From an uncultured Ilumatobacter sp. (GTDB taxonomy: Bacteria; Actinomycetota; Acidimicrobiia; Acidimicrobiales; Ilumatobacteraceae): 15,457 nt of DNA. Below the pieces are notes generated by a model. The model saw only the letters and a program-made list of their open reading frames with translations. It was not told where the DNA came from and did no database searches. Shown here piece by piece: positions 7,586-14,405 of this stretch. Within the stretch, counting starts at the first letter, position 1; every line of letters starts with the position of its first letter. The stretch is taken from contig CALICC010000254.1 of assembly GCA_938049325.1 (NCBI GenBank), positions 1-15,457 of the forward strand. Reading direction: 5' to 3'. The position numbers and the translations under genes were made by a program.

Positions 7586-9100
7586 TCAGGACTCCTGCGT
7601 CGGCGTCTCGATGGCGTCGACGTCGACCTCGAACGGCACGTTGGTCGCGGGCTGCGGTGCAGCGGTTGCCGCGTCAGGCATGTCGTCGAGGTCCGGGATC
7701 GGCGGGAGCTCGGCGATCTCGTAGTCGACCGACGGCGGAGCGTTCTCCGCATCTGCGATCCAGGTGAGCACGTTCAGCGGCTCGAGCGTCCACCCCGCAT
7801 CGTCAGCGGCGACGGCTTCAGATCCGCATGGCGCCAGCGTCTCGAGTGCTGCCGGGGCGGTCGATGCAATGACGTTTTCGCTGAAGCAATTGCCGAGACC
7901 ACCGGTGGGCTCCGACACGGCCTCGACACCGATATCGGCGACGCGGCTGTCGGTGATCGTGTTGTTGCGCACCGTGTTGTCGTACGCCTCCCACAGCAGC
8001 GTCTCGGGAATCTCCTCGGCCGGCGGCTGCGTGCGCTGCTCGGCGCAGGTCTGCGTCCACTCCTCGCGGGCCGGGAGGTCGTCGTTCGCTCCGTCCTCGG
8101 GGAACGGCACCAACGCGATGCCGGTCTTGTCGTGGTCGTAGATGAGGTTGCGTTCGATCGTGTTGCCGACACCGCCGGGCACCACGATGCCGTTGCCCAT
8201 CGCGAGCAACGCGACGTCGATCGCCGGTGTGTCGGGCTGGTTGTTGGAGTGGACGGTGTTGCCGATGATCAAGTTGTCGCGCTGCGGGTAGCAGAGCTCG
8301 TAACTGCCCGAGTTCGGCACGATGCCTGCCCGGTTGAACCGGAACGTCGAGTTGATGATCGTCAAATTGCCACCCGCGTTGGTGCCGGAATAGCCGAGTC
8401 CGTTGTGCTCCGACAAGAAGCCGTCGACCACGGCGTTACACGGGAAGCACTGGCCGATGTACAGGCCGGCATCAGGGCTGCCAGCGCCGTATGAATGCTC
8501 GATCTGACCGTTGACGGAGTCGAACGCATAGATGCCGTAGTCGCCGATGCGGTAGGCCGTGACGAACGAGGCTCGGTAGCCATCGACGCCTGTGAAGAAC
8601 ACGCCGTTGTCGGTGTAGTTGACAGTCGTGAGGTTCTCGACGGCGACTCCGCTGGCGCCGAGCACACGGATGCCGTTGTCGAGTTCGAACTCGCCGTCGA
8701 GCACGACGCCTTCGCGCTCGAGCCCGCGGATCACGATCTCGTCGGTGACCACGTCGACCGCCTCGTTGTAGGTGCCCGGCCCGATCAGCACGAGTTCGCC
8801 CGACTGCGCAGCGTCGACTGCAGCCTGGATCGTCTCGTACTCGTCGGGAACGTTCAGCACGCCGTCGTCGTCGACCTCGGCGGGGGGTTCGGTCGCCGGT
8901 GGCGCGGTCGTTTCTTCGGCGGTTGCCGGAGGGTCGGTCTCAGGTGGGTCGGTGTCAGCCGGCGCCTCGGCCTCGGTTGCTGGCGCAGCCTCGGTGGTAC
9001 CTGCTTCGAATTCGGCGTCGTCCGATTCGGACACGTCACTTCCGCCGCATGCCGCCACAACCAGTGCAGCCCCCGCGACCAGTGTCATCAACTTCTTCAT
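7586..9100 (-). CDS. Surface lipoprotein with right-handed parallel beta-helix
   Basis: The product is 504 aa. MKKLMTLVAGAALVVAAC gives a classic lipobox with Cys18. Residues 19-80 are a low-complexity Glu/Thr/Pro/Ala linker (repeated TDPPETDPPAT-like units) that would hold the domain away from the membrane. Residues 83-115 (VPDEYETIQAAVDAAQSGE, then GPGTYNEAV) are the standard opening of pectate-lyase-like/NosD-type beta-helices. Short Asn/Gly-rich turns follow to about 415 (NGIRVLGASGVAVENLT, NGVFFTG, NNQPDTPAIDV, NTIERNLIYDHDKTGIAL, NTVRNNTITDS). An acidic, Pro-rich tail follows. Cys218/Cys221 form a CFPC motif and four further Cys occur at 270, 352, 405 and 425. Catalytic residues cannot be assigned, so it may be a glycan-active enzyme or a purely structural or binding protein. 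ATG 9100 has a G-rich stretch (GGGGG) 6 bases upstream. Confidence 0.88.
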   Translation of the reverse strand: MKKLMTLVAGAALVVAACGGSDVSESDDAEFEAGTTEAAPATEAEAPADTDPPETDPPATAEETTAPPATEPPAEVDDDGVLNVPDEYETIQAAVDAAQSGELVLIGPGTYNEAVDVVTDEIVIRGLEREGVVLDGEFELDNGIRVLGASGVAVENLTTVNYTDNGVFFTGVDGYRASFVTAYRIGDYGIYAFDSVNGQIEHSYGAGSPDAGLYIGQCFPCNAVVDGFLSEHNGLGYSGTNAGGNLTIINSTFRFNRAGIVPNSGSYELCYPQRDNLIIGNTVHSNNQPDTPAIDVALLAMGNGIVVPGGVGNTIERNLIYDHDKTGIALVPFPEDGANDDLPAREEWTQTCAEQRTQPPAEEIPETLLWEAYDNTVRNNTITDSRVADIGVEAVSEPTGGLGNCFSENVIASTAPAALETLAPCGSEAVAADDAGWTLEPLNVLTWIADAENAPPSVDYEIAELPPIPDLDDMPDAATAAPQPATNVPFEVDVDAIETPTQES

Positions 9101-9133
9101 TGCCTACCCCCAGCTGTGTACGTCTGTGAGGTG

Positions 9134-9162
9134 ACAGTAGCCAGTGATTGCAACGGTGTCCT
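9134..9162 (-). promoter_or_regulatory. Candidate sigma70-type promoter of the beta-helix lipoprotein gene
   Basis: On the minus strand AGGACA (9162-9157, four of six matches to TTGACA) is followed by a 17-base spacer and TACTGT (9139-9134). The predicted start near 9127 leaves a leader of about 27 bases containing GGGGG before the ATG. It is the only place in the window where I can see both hexamers at standard spacing. Confidence 0.4.
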
Positions 9163-9191
9163 AGACCAACCGACGATCGGTGCGGAGTCGG

Positions 9192-10073
9192 CTAGAGGCC
9201 GGCGTGCAAGTCGTAGCCGCGTTGCGTCCAGTAGTCGGTCGGACGATCGTTGGTGAAGTCGATGACCCCGACTCGCTTGATCTGCTTGATGCCGTACTTC
9301 AGCGGCGTGACCAGGCGGATCGGGGCGCCGTGGCCGTTGGTGAGGTCTTCGTCGTTGAGTCGCCACGCGAACAGCGATTGCGAGTGTCGCAGCGTGTAGC
9401 GATCGATCGCAGCCGAGTACTCGCGTTCCTGTCGCCCACCATCGGTTTCGGCCGGCGTGCGCATCACGCCCCACTCGGCGTCGAGTTGCTCCGGGGCATA
9501 GGCCTCGAGCACGTCGGAGACTCTGACGCCCGTCCAGTGCACGATGTTCGCCCAGCCTTCGACGCACTTGTGCTCCCACACCATGTCGTGCACCTCGAAA
9601 TCGGACTTGATCGACGCGAGCGGGATCGGGTCGAGCGCGACGCCGTCGGTTCCGGTCATCGAGATCTCCCAGGTCTCGGCCTCTTCGGGGCTCACCTGGA
9701 TCAGATCGGCCTCGGCCGTCGCGTTGCGGGTGGCGCGCAAACCGTGGCGACCGTTGACTCTGATCTCTTCGCGATCCGATACGGAGAACGTGCGTGCCTT
9801 GGCACCGTCACGTTGCACCCGTTCCCAGACTCCCTCGTTCCATTCGAGACCTGCGCGCAGCACGGCGGGGATGGTGTCGTCGTCGCGCGACTCGTTGTTC
9901 TGAATGCGGTTGAAGCCGACGAATCCGCCGATTCCGAGTCCTGCGAACGCCAAGAACGAACGCCGTGATCGGCGCTTGTACTCCTCGGCCGAGATGATTT
10001 CACCGTTGTCGGTCTGCTCGCGCAGTCGCCGTTCGCGCGCTGCTTCTTCTTCGTTCGTTGCGTCGCTGATCAC
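9192..10073 (-). CDS. Tat-exported sulfite-oxidase-family molybdopterin oxidoreductase
   Basis: A 293 aa oxidoreductase predicted to fold in the cytosol with its molybdenum cofactor and cross the membrane by the Tat system. The twin-arginine motif is SRRSFLAFAG (36-45) followed by a Gly-rich hydrophobic stretch. This is preceded by an unusually long charged N-terminus of about 35 residues. The molybdopterin domain covers roughly 95-293, with Cys170 in WEHKCVEGWAN as the probable Mo ligand and GHGAPIRLVTPLKYGIKQIK (247-266) typical of the family (sulfite oxidase / MsrP-like). The start is GTG 10073, whose GTGA overlaps the TGA of the cytochrome b gene, so the two should be translated together. 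A longer frame to 10187 would be embedded in that gene. The partner cytochrome suggests electron exchange with the quinone pool. The substrate (sulfite, sulfoxide or other) cannot be read from sequence. Confidence 0.92.
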   Translation of the reverse strand: MISDATNEEEAARERRLREQTDNGEIISAEEYKRRSRRSFLAFAGLGIGGFVGFNRIQNNESRDDDTIPAVLRAGLEWNEGVWERVQRDGAKARTFSVSDREEIRVNGRHGLRATRNATAEADLIQVSPEEAETWEISMTGTDGVALDPIPLASIKSDFEVHDMVWEHKCVEGWANIVHWTGVRVSDVLEAYAPEQLDAEWGVMRTPAETDGGRQEREYSAAIDRYTLRHSQSLFAWRLNDEDLTNGHGAPIRLVTPLKYGIKQIKRVGVIDFTNDRPTDYWTQRGYDLHAGL

Positions 10074-10867
10074 GAGTCGACCTCCTCGTCGTGACGCTCT
10101 GAGTCGAATGCAGAGATCGGAGCGACCTCCTGGCTGTCGGCGGCGTCGTAGCGGTAGCCCGTGACCATCGACGCGAAGTTGCGCCACCCGGCCCTGACCA
10201 CCTGCAGGATGTGAATGAAGAAGAACCCGAGGAGCAGCACGGTCATCGAGAAGTGCACGAGACGGGCGTAGTCATAGCCACCGAACGCGGCTTCGAGCAG
10301 TGCGAGTTGGCCCGGCTTGTAGATGGCAAACCCGCTGGCGACCAACAGGAACGCAATCACCAGCACGGCCGAATAGGTCAGCTGCTGCATCGGGTTGTAC
10401 TTGCCCTGTACCGGCTTGGTCTTGGACAGATGCAAGTCGTGCGCCACGGTCTTGCGTGCGTCTTTCAGACCTTGGAGGTCGGGGACGATGTGGCGCCACT
10501 GACCTTTGTAGCTCAGCCACAACGCGTAGATCACTCCGTTGATCACGAAGAACCAACCGAACACCAGGTGGAAGGCAATGCCCTTCGCGAGCTTGCCGCG
10601 CAGTTGCAGGCCGGTATCGACCTTGTCGGGCCAGAATTCGAAGATCTCCCATCCGCCGATGCCGATCACGTACGGATTCGCGCCGTCGGACAGATAGATC
10701 CGCATCCCGCTGTACATCATGATCATCAGCAACGGGAAGTTCAGCCAGTGCATCCATCGCAGTGCCAGCGAGTGCTTCTTCTTGGCGACGAACGACGCGG
10801 CTGGAACGGCGGAAAGATCGTCCGGGAGCTCGACAGCCCCGGGTTCATCATCCAACGATTGGCTCAT
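10070..10867 (-). CDS. Membrane b-type cytochrome (cytochrome b561 / hydrogenase-type cytochrome b family)
   Basis: A 265 aa protein with four clear membrane helices at about 42-58, 98-118, 163-182 and 205-226. Histidines suited to bind two hemes sit in or next to them: His32 and His40 (KKHSLALRWMHW), His100, His205 and His219 (FFFIHILQVVRAGW). This is the pattern of the four-helix di-heme cytochromes that anchor hydrogenases, formate dehydrogenases and molybdoenzymes to quinone. Its stop overlaps the GTG of the molybdoenzyme gene by 4 bases, so it is the likely membrane partner. I start at ATG 10867; an in-frame ATG at 10891 adds eight residues. Neither has an SD. A weak -10-like GAAACT stands 6 bases before 10867. 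The tandem repeat array lies directly upstream. Confidence 0.9.
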   Translation of the reverse strand: MSQSLDDEPGAVELPDDLSAVPAASFVAKKKHSLALRWMHWLNFPLLMIMMYSGMRIYLSDGANPYVIGIGGWEIFEFWPDKVDTGLQLRGKLAKGIAFHLVFGWFFVINGVIYALWLSYKGQWRHIVPDLQGLKDARKTVAHDLHLSKTKPVQGKYNPMQQLTYSAVLVIAFLLVASGFAIYKPGQLALLEAAFGGYDYARLVHFSMTVLLLGFFFIHILQVVRAGWRNFASMVTGYRYDAADSQEVAPISAFDSERHDEEVDS

Positions 10868-10917
10868 GCGCCGAGTTTCGCACGGTCTCATCGCCGGTGC
10901 GGCGCTCTTCGCGATCC

Positions 10918-10997
10918 GTTTCGAATTCGGCTCACGTGCGTTTCGGAGTCAGGCGATCAGAGTCCGGCGTTCAGAGTAAAGCGTTTCGGAGTCAGGC
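10918..10997. repeat. Short tandem repeat array (14-15 bp units) between cupredoxin and cytochrome b genes
   Basis: Four adjoining units read GTTTCGGAGTCAGGC (10940-10954), GATCAGAGTCCGGC (10955-10968), GTTCAGAGTAAAGC (10969-10982) and GTTTCGGAGTCAGGC (10983-10997). The outer two are identical, and with the preceding GC they form an exact 17-base direct repeat 43 bases apart. A degenerate fifth unit, GTTTCGAATTCGGC, lies at 10918-10931, separated by TCACGTGC. The last unit contains the cupredoxin stop codon (10992-10994), so on the minus strand the units repeat the gene's final GCC-TGA. The array fills most of the 124-base gap upstream of the cytochrome b gene. It could be operators for that operon, a dispersed intergenic repeat, or simple slippage of the gene end. 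I see no copy elsewhere in the window. Confidence 0.8.
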
Positions 10998-11471
10998 CGG
11001 TTCGGTCACGATGATCGCTCCGACCATGCCGACATCTTGGTTGCCATGGATCGAGCAGTAGTACGGATAGACCCCTGGCACGTCGAACACGTGGGCGTAC
11101 GTGTCGCCAGGAGCGAACGCGTCACGCTCGACGCCCCAGGTGAGCGATTCGTCAACGGGCAACACGTTGTGATCGTTGCGTCCGCCATTGATCCAGTTGA
11201 CCTTCGTTCCCGCCTCGATCTCGAGCGTGGGAGTCGGCGACGGTGTCACGAAGCTGTTGTCGAGCGAACGCACGTCGACGGTCTCGCCGTTTGCCGGGTA
11301 CACGACGACTTCTGGAGCGTCCTCGCCGACTGCCGCGACCGTGGTCGTGGGCAGGACTCCGAGCGTCGCCGGTGGCGCATCTCCGGCCGAGTACACGTCG
11401 GGCGGATCGGGAGCACATCCGGCAACGGCGGTGGCGGCGAGCAGAATCGCGATGATGGGACGAGTGTTCAC
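10992..11471 (-). CDS. Cupredoxin (plastocyanin-like) lipoprotein
   Basis: A 159 aa blue-copper type electron carrier anchored outside the membrane. The signal has Arg4, a hydrophobic stretch and the lipobox VAGC with Cys19. A Pro/Thr/Val-rich linker runs to about 63, and the cupredoxin domain covers roughly 64-159. Type 1 copper ligands are all present: His101 (NDHNV), Cys139 and His142 (YYCSIHG), and Met149 (GMVG). The start is GTG 11471, which overlaps the TGA of the acyl-CoA ligase gene by 4 bases, so it should be translated from the ligase mRNA. There is no SD. The next genes on the strand are the cytochrome b and the molybdoenzyme, past a repeat array; a role as electron partner of that pair is inference. 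Confidence 0.92.
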   Translation of the reverse strand: MNTRPIIAILLAATAVAGCAPDPPDVYSAGDAPPATLGVLPTTTVAAVGEDAPEVVVYPANGETVDVRSLDNSFVTPSPTPTLEIEAGTKVNWINGGRNDHNVLPVDESLTWGVERDAFAPGDTYAHVFDVPGVYPYYCSIHGNQDVGMVGAIIVTEPA

Positions 11472-13102
11472 TCGCTCATCAGAGCATCAGCGTAGGTCTC
11501 CCGCAAAGTCTTCTTGGAGAACTTTCCGACGCTGGTCTTGGGTACCTCGTCGATCCAGATGACACCTTTGGGAAGCTGCCACTTGGCGACCTTTCCGTCG
11601 AGGAACTCGATGATCGACGCTTCCGTCGGTTCTTCGCCCGGCGAGCGCACCACGCATGCGAGCGCCGCCTCGCCCCACTTCGGGTGATTCACGCCGATCA
11701 CGGCCGCTTCGGCCACCTGCGGATGCGCCATGATCTCGTTCTCGAGCTCGACGGAACTGATCCACTCGCCGCCCGACTTGATGAGGTCCTTGGTGCGGTC
11801 GACGAGACGAATGCGACCCCTCGCGTCGACTGAGGCGACGTCGCCGGTCTTGAGCCAACCGTCGTCGGTGAAGCTCTCGGCGGCGCGCGCGTCGTCGTAG
11901 TAGGTCGCGGCGATCCAGTTGCCACGACACTGCAGTTCACCGCTCGACTCGCCGTCCCACGGGACCGCTTCGAGCGTTTCGGGGTCGACCACACGCGACT
12001 CGACACCGAACGAAATGCGTCCGACCTGTGTACGGAGCTCGGCCTGGTCGTCGATCGACAACGCCTGCTGGTCTTTGTCGAGGTTGCCCGTCGACGCAAT
12101 CGGGCTGGTCTCGGTCATCCCCCACGCCTGCAGGATCGGCAGCCCCACCTGTTCGCGGTAGCCCTCCGAGAGCGACTTCGGCACTGCCGAACCGCCGCAT
12201 GGAATCACACGCAGCGACGACGTGTCTTTGCCTTTCAGTTCCGGAAGCACGGCCATCCAGATCGTTGGGACACCGGCGGCGACCGTCACTCGTTCATCGA
12301 CGATCAGTTTCGCGATCGCAGGTCCGGACAGATCGTTGCCCGGCATCACGAGCGACGCTCCGGTTGCGACGGCAGCATGCGCGAGACCCCACGCGTTCGC
12401 GTGGAACATCGGCACGACGGGGAGGATGATGTCGGCCTCGCATGCCCCCATGCTGTCGGCCGCCATCGTGCCCATCGTGTGCAGAAAGGTCGAGCGGTGG
12501 CTGTACACGACACCCTTCGGATTGCCCGTCGTGCCGCTCGTGTAACACATGCTCGCCGCTTGGTGCTCGTTGTCGATCGCCGGCCACTCGACGGGTTGCG
12601 CGCCGGCGAGAAGCTCCTCGTAGTCATGCACCTCGACGCCACCAGCGCCGAGCCCATCGGGAACCTCCCCCGCGCCGTCGTCCATGATCACGAGGTGCTT
12701 GAGGCGCTCGAACGTCGGCATGAGCGGGCCGAGCAGACCGAGCAGTGACTTGTCGGCGAAGATGACCTCGTCGTCCGCATGGTTGACGATGTAGGTCAGC
12801 TGCTCCGGGAACAGCCGAATGTTGAGCGTGTGCAGTACGCGCCCGGAACACGGCGCAGCGAAGTACAGCTCGAGGTGCCGAGCGTTGTTCCACGCGAACG
12901 TCGCCACGCGCCCGTCGGCCGAGATACCGAGCGCGTCGAGCACGCCACCGAGGCGACGCGTGCGCTGCGTGAACTCCGCATAGGTCGTGCGCTCGATACC
13001 TGACCCGGACGCGGTGATGATCTCTTTGTGCCCGTGGTACTTCTCGGCACGCTCGAAGAGATGAGTGATCGTGAGTGGAACGTCTTGCATCAACCCCTGC
13101 AT
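11468..13102 (-). CDS. AMP-forming fatty-acid/acyl-CoA ligase
   Basis: A 544 aa cytosolic enzyme expected to activate a carboxylic acid to its CoA thioester through an acyl-adenylate. Motifs in order: P-loop-like CYTSGTTGNPKGVVYSHRS (186-204), PMFHANAWG (231-239) typical of the medium/long-chain acyl-CoA synthetase group, WGMTET (327-332), the TGD motif with Asp421 (KTGDVA), DRTKDLIKSGGEWISSVELE (435-454) and the C-terminal catalytic Lys527 in KTSVGKFSKK. Full length and intact. The N-terminus MQGLMQDVPLTI matches what is usual for actinobacterial members, supporting ATG 13102 over ATG 13090 and over a longer frame to 13207. A TACGTT box lies 8 bases upstream. Its end overlaps the cupredoxin start (GTGA). 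Chain length and substrate are not determinable. Confidence 0.95.
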   Translation of the reverse strand: MQGLMQDVPLTITHLFERAEKYHGHKEIITASGSGIERTTYAEFTQRTRRLGGVLDALGISADGRVATFAWNNARHLELYFAAPCSGRVLHTLNIRLFPEQLTYIVNHADDEVIFADKSLLGLLGPLMPTFERLKHLVIMDDGAGEVPDGLGAGGVEVHDYEELLAGAQPVEWPAIDNEHQAASMCYTSGTTGNPKGVVYSHRSTFLHTMGTMAADSMGACEADIILPVVPMFHANAWGLAHAAVATGASLVMPGNDLSGPAIAKLIVDERVTVAAGVPTIWMAVLPELKGKDTSSLRVIPCGGSAVPKSLSEGYREQVGLPILQAWGMTETSPIASTGNLDKDQQALSIDDQAELRTQVGRISFGVESRVVDPETLEAVPWDGESSGELQCRGNWIAATYYDDARAAESFTDDGWLKTGDVASVDARGRIRLVDRTKDLIKSGGEWISSVELENEIMAHPQVAEAAVIGVNHPKWGEAALACVVRSPGEEPTEASIIEFLDGKVAKWQLPKGVIWIDEVPKTSVGKFSKKTLRETYADALMSE

Positions 13103-13110
13103 GGCCGCCG

Positions 13111-13134
13111 AACGTAGTCCACGACGGGTACCGT
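13111..13134. promoter_or_regulatory. Back-to-back candidate -10 boxes of divergent near-leaderless promoters
   Basis: The 41 bases between the two starts hold TACGTT on the minus strand (13116-13111, 8 bases before ATG 13102) and TACCGT on the plus strand (13129-13134, 9 bases before GTG 13144). They are 12 bases apart, so RNA polymerase bound at one would cover the other. Neither has a recognisable -35. Pattern evidence only. Confidence 0.35.
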
Positions 13135-13143
13135 TCTGGACTC

Positions 13144-13842
13144 GTGACCGACGCCGACACCACCCCCGACCCGGGCGCCGAGCCTGATTCCGAATCGAGC
13201 GAAGCACGCTCGACCGGGTCGGTGGCAGCCGATGCCGAACACGTACGCCCGGCGTGGGCGCCGCTCACGATCGCAGCGTTCGTTGCGCTCGTGATCTGCA
13301 CGAATATCGCCAACGGCGTCTGGGCGAGATGGGTCAACACGGATCCCGAGTTCTTACTCATGCTGTCGTCGCGCAACCGCTACCTCGCGCTCACGCTTGC
13401 AGCGGGCGTGAGCGTGCCTGCCTATGTCGCTATCGCATTCGCCCGAATCGGCCTTGCGTTTTTGGTCTGCCACGCGATCGGCCGGGCATATGCCGATGCA
13501 GCCACCGGCTGGTTCAAGAAGTACCTCGGTTTCACCGACGAGGCCGAAGAGGTCTTCGATCGCGGTTTCGAGAAGGCGGAGTGGCTGCTCATCCCGATCT
13601 TCTCGGGATCAAACATCGTCGGTGTGCTGACCGGCGTCCGCAAGACCCCGTTTCCCAAGCTCTTCGGCCTCCTGGCGATCGGCATCGCGGCGCGCCTGGC
13701 AATCATCTGGTGGATGGCACGCACCTTCGAGGATCAACTCGTCGATTTCCTCGAGACCGTCGCCCGGTACCAATGGTGGTTCGTCGGCGGCTCCGTTGCC
13801 CTCGTCATCCTCGTCAACCTGAAGAACCTGCGTCGCGGATAG
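13144..13842 (+). CDS. DedA/VTT-like multi-spanning membrane protein
   Basis: The product is 232 aa. The first 35 residues are acidic and low in complexity (Asp/Glu/Ser/Pro) and probably lie in the cytosol. Hydrophobic segments follow at about 40-57, 81-110, 147-163, 173-190 and 212-227. The middle part, FARIGLAFLVCHAIGRAYAD (99-118), an amphipathic segment with FKKYLGF and EKAEWLLIPIFSGSNIVG (143-160), then GVRKTPFPKLFG and a Gly/Ala helix, resembles the VTT (SNARE-associated/DedA) family, members of which affect membrane lipid handling and proton-motive force. I use GTG 13144 because an ATG at 13075 would lie inside the divergent ligase gene. Family assignment is from pattern memory; the membrane topology is solid. 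Thiol peroxidase follows 33 bases downstream from its own promoter. Confidence 0.75.
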   Translation: MTDADTTPDPGAEPDSESSEARSTGSVAADAEHVRPAWAPLTIAAFVALVICTNIANGVWARWVNTDPEFLLMLSSRNRYLALTLAAGVSVPAYVAIAFARIGLAFLVCHAIGRAYADAATGWFKKYLGFTDEAEEVFDRGFEKAEWLLIPIFSGSNIVGVLTGVRKTPFPKLFGLLAIGIAARLAIIWWMARTFEDQLVDFLETVARYQWWFVGGSVALVILVNLKNLRRG

Positions 13843-13863
13843 CCGCCTTGGCCGCTGAGGGTT

Positions 13864-13869
13864 TAGAGT
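13864..13869 (+). promoter_or_regulatory. Candidate leaderless -10 box for tpx
   Basis: TAGAGT is followed by exactly 6 bases (CCTCGC) and the ATG at 13876, predicting that the mRNA begins on the start codon. There is no Shine-Dalgarno sequence and no clear -35. Confidence 0.42.
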
Positions 13870-13875
13870 CCTCGC

Positions 13876-14370
13876 ATGGCTGAAGTGACCCTTGGGGGCA
13901 ACCCCGTCCACACGTCCGGCGAACTCCCCGCAGTGGGCAGTTCCGTACCGTCGTTCACCCTCACGGGCAATGACCTCAGTGACGTCTCGGCGTCCGACTT
14001 CGAGGGCAAGAACGTCGTGCTCAACATCTTCCCCTCGGTCGATACACCGACGTGCGCGACGAGTGTGCGAACGTTCAACGAGCGCGCGGCATCACTCGAC
14101 AACACCGAGGTCGTGTGCGTGTCTGCCGATCTGCCGTTCGCGCAGAGCCGGTTCTGCGGCGCCGAGGGCATCGACAACGTGTCGACCGCGTCGTCGTTCC
14201 GCTCGTCGTTCGGTGCCGACTTCGGCGTCAACCTCACCGATGGTCCGCTGGCTGGCGTGCTGTCGCGTGCTGTGGTGGTCGTCGGGGCCGACGGCACGGT
14301 CAAGCACACCGAGCTCGTGTCGGAAATCGCACAAGAGCCCAATTACGACGCCGCGCTCGGCGCCCTCTAA
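13876..14370 (+). CDS. tpx: Thiol peroxidase (Tpx, atypical 2-Cys peroxiredoxin)
   Basis: A 164 aa cytosolic peroxidase that reduces hydrogen and organic peroxides using thioredoxin. The peroxidatic cysteine is Cys60 in FPSVDTPTCATSVRTFN, with Thr57 placed as usual, and Arg131 is probably the active-site arginine. The resolving cysteine is Cys94 in SRFCGAEGI, matching the Cys61/Cys95 spacing of the E. coli enzyme. The N-terminus (VTLGGNPVHTSGELPAVGS) and length are standard. The start ATG is supported by this N-terminus and by the TAGAGT box 6 bases upstream. It follows the VTT-like gene on the same strand and converges on the GH18 gene with 35 bases between stops. Confidence 0.97.
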   Translation: MAEVTLGGNPVHTSGELPAVGSSVPSFTLTGNDLSDVSASDFEGKNVVLNIFPSVDTPTCATSVRTFNERAASLDNTEVVCVSADLPFAQSRFCGAEGIDNVSTASSFRSSFGADFGVNLTDGPLAGVLSRAVVVVGADGTVKHTELVSEIAQEPNYDAALGAL

Positions 14371-14378
14371 GCCACTGC

Positions 14379-14399
14379 GGTTGGGGTCAGTTCCCAATC
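14379..14399. terminator. Weak stem-loop between convergent tpx and GH18 genes
   Basis: GGTTGGG (14379-14385) can pair with CCCAATC (14393-14399) over 7 positions, one a G-U pair in the plus-strand transcript (an A-C mismatch on the other), with a 7-base loop. It sits between two convergent stops, where a terminator is expected, but lacks a T tract. Confidence 0.3.
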
Positions 14400-14405
14400 A
14401 CCATG

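Noticed and set aside
9169..9181. Hairpin ACCGA-CGA-TCGGT as terminator of the molybdoenzyme gene
   Set aside because: Stem of only 5 base pairs and no T tract; easily expected by chance in such DNA.
10074..10187. Longer N-terminus for the molybdoenzyme
   Set aside because: It would lie wholly inside the cytochrome b coding region; the GTG that overlaps the upstream stop is the better start and keeps the Tat motif.
10918..10997. CRISPR-like array
   Set aside because: Units of 14-15 bases adjoin without spacers, vary in sequence and no cas gene is nearby.
10211..11014. Plus-strand open frame opposite the cytochrome b gene
   Set aside because: Shadow frame created by high GC at third positions; the minus strand has membrane helices and heme histidines.
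13075..13143. ATG start at 13075 for the VTT-like protein
   Set aside because: It would overlap the start of the divergent acyl-CoA ligase and leave no promoter; GTG 13144 matches the near-leaderless pattern.
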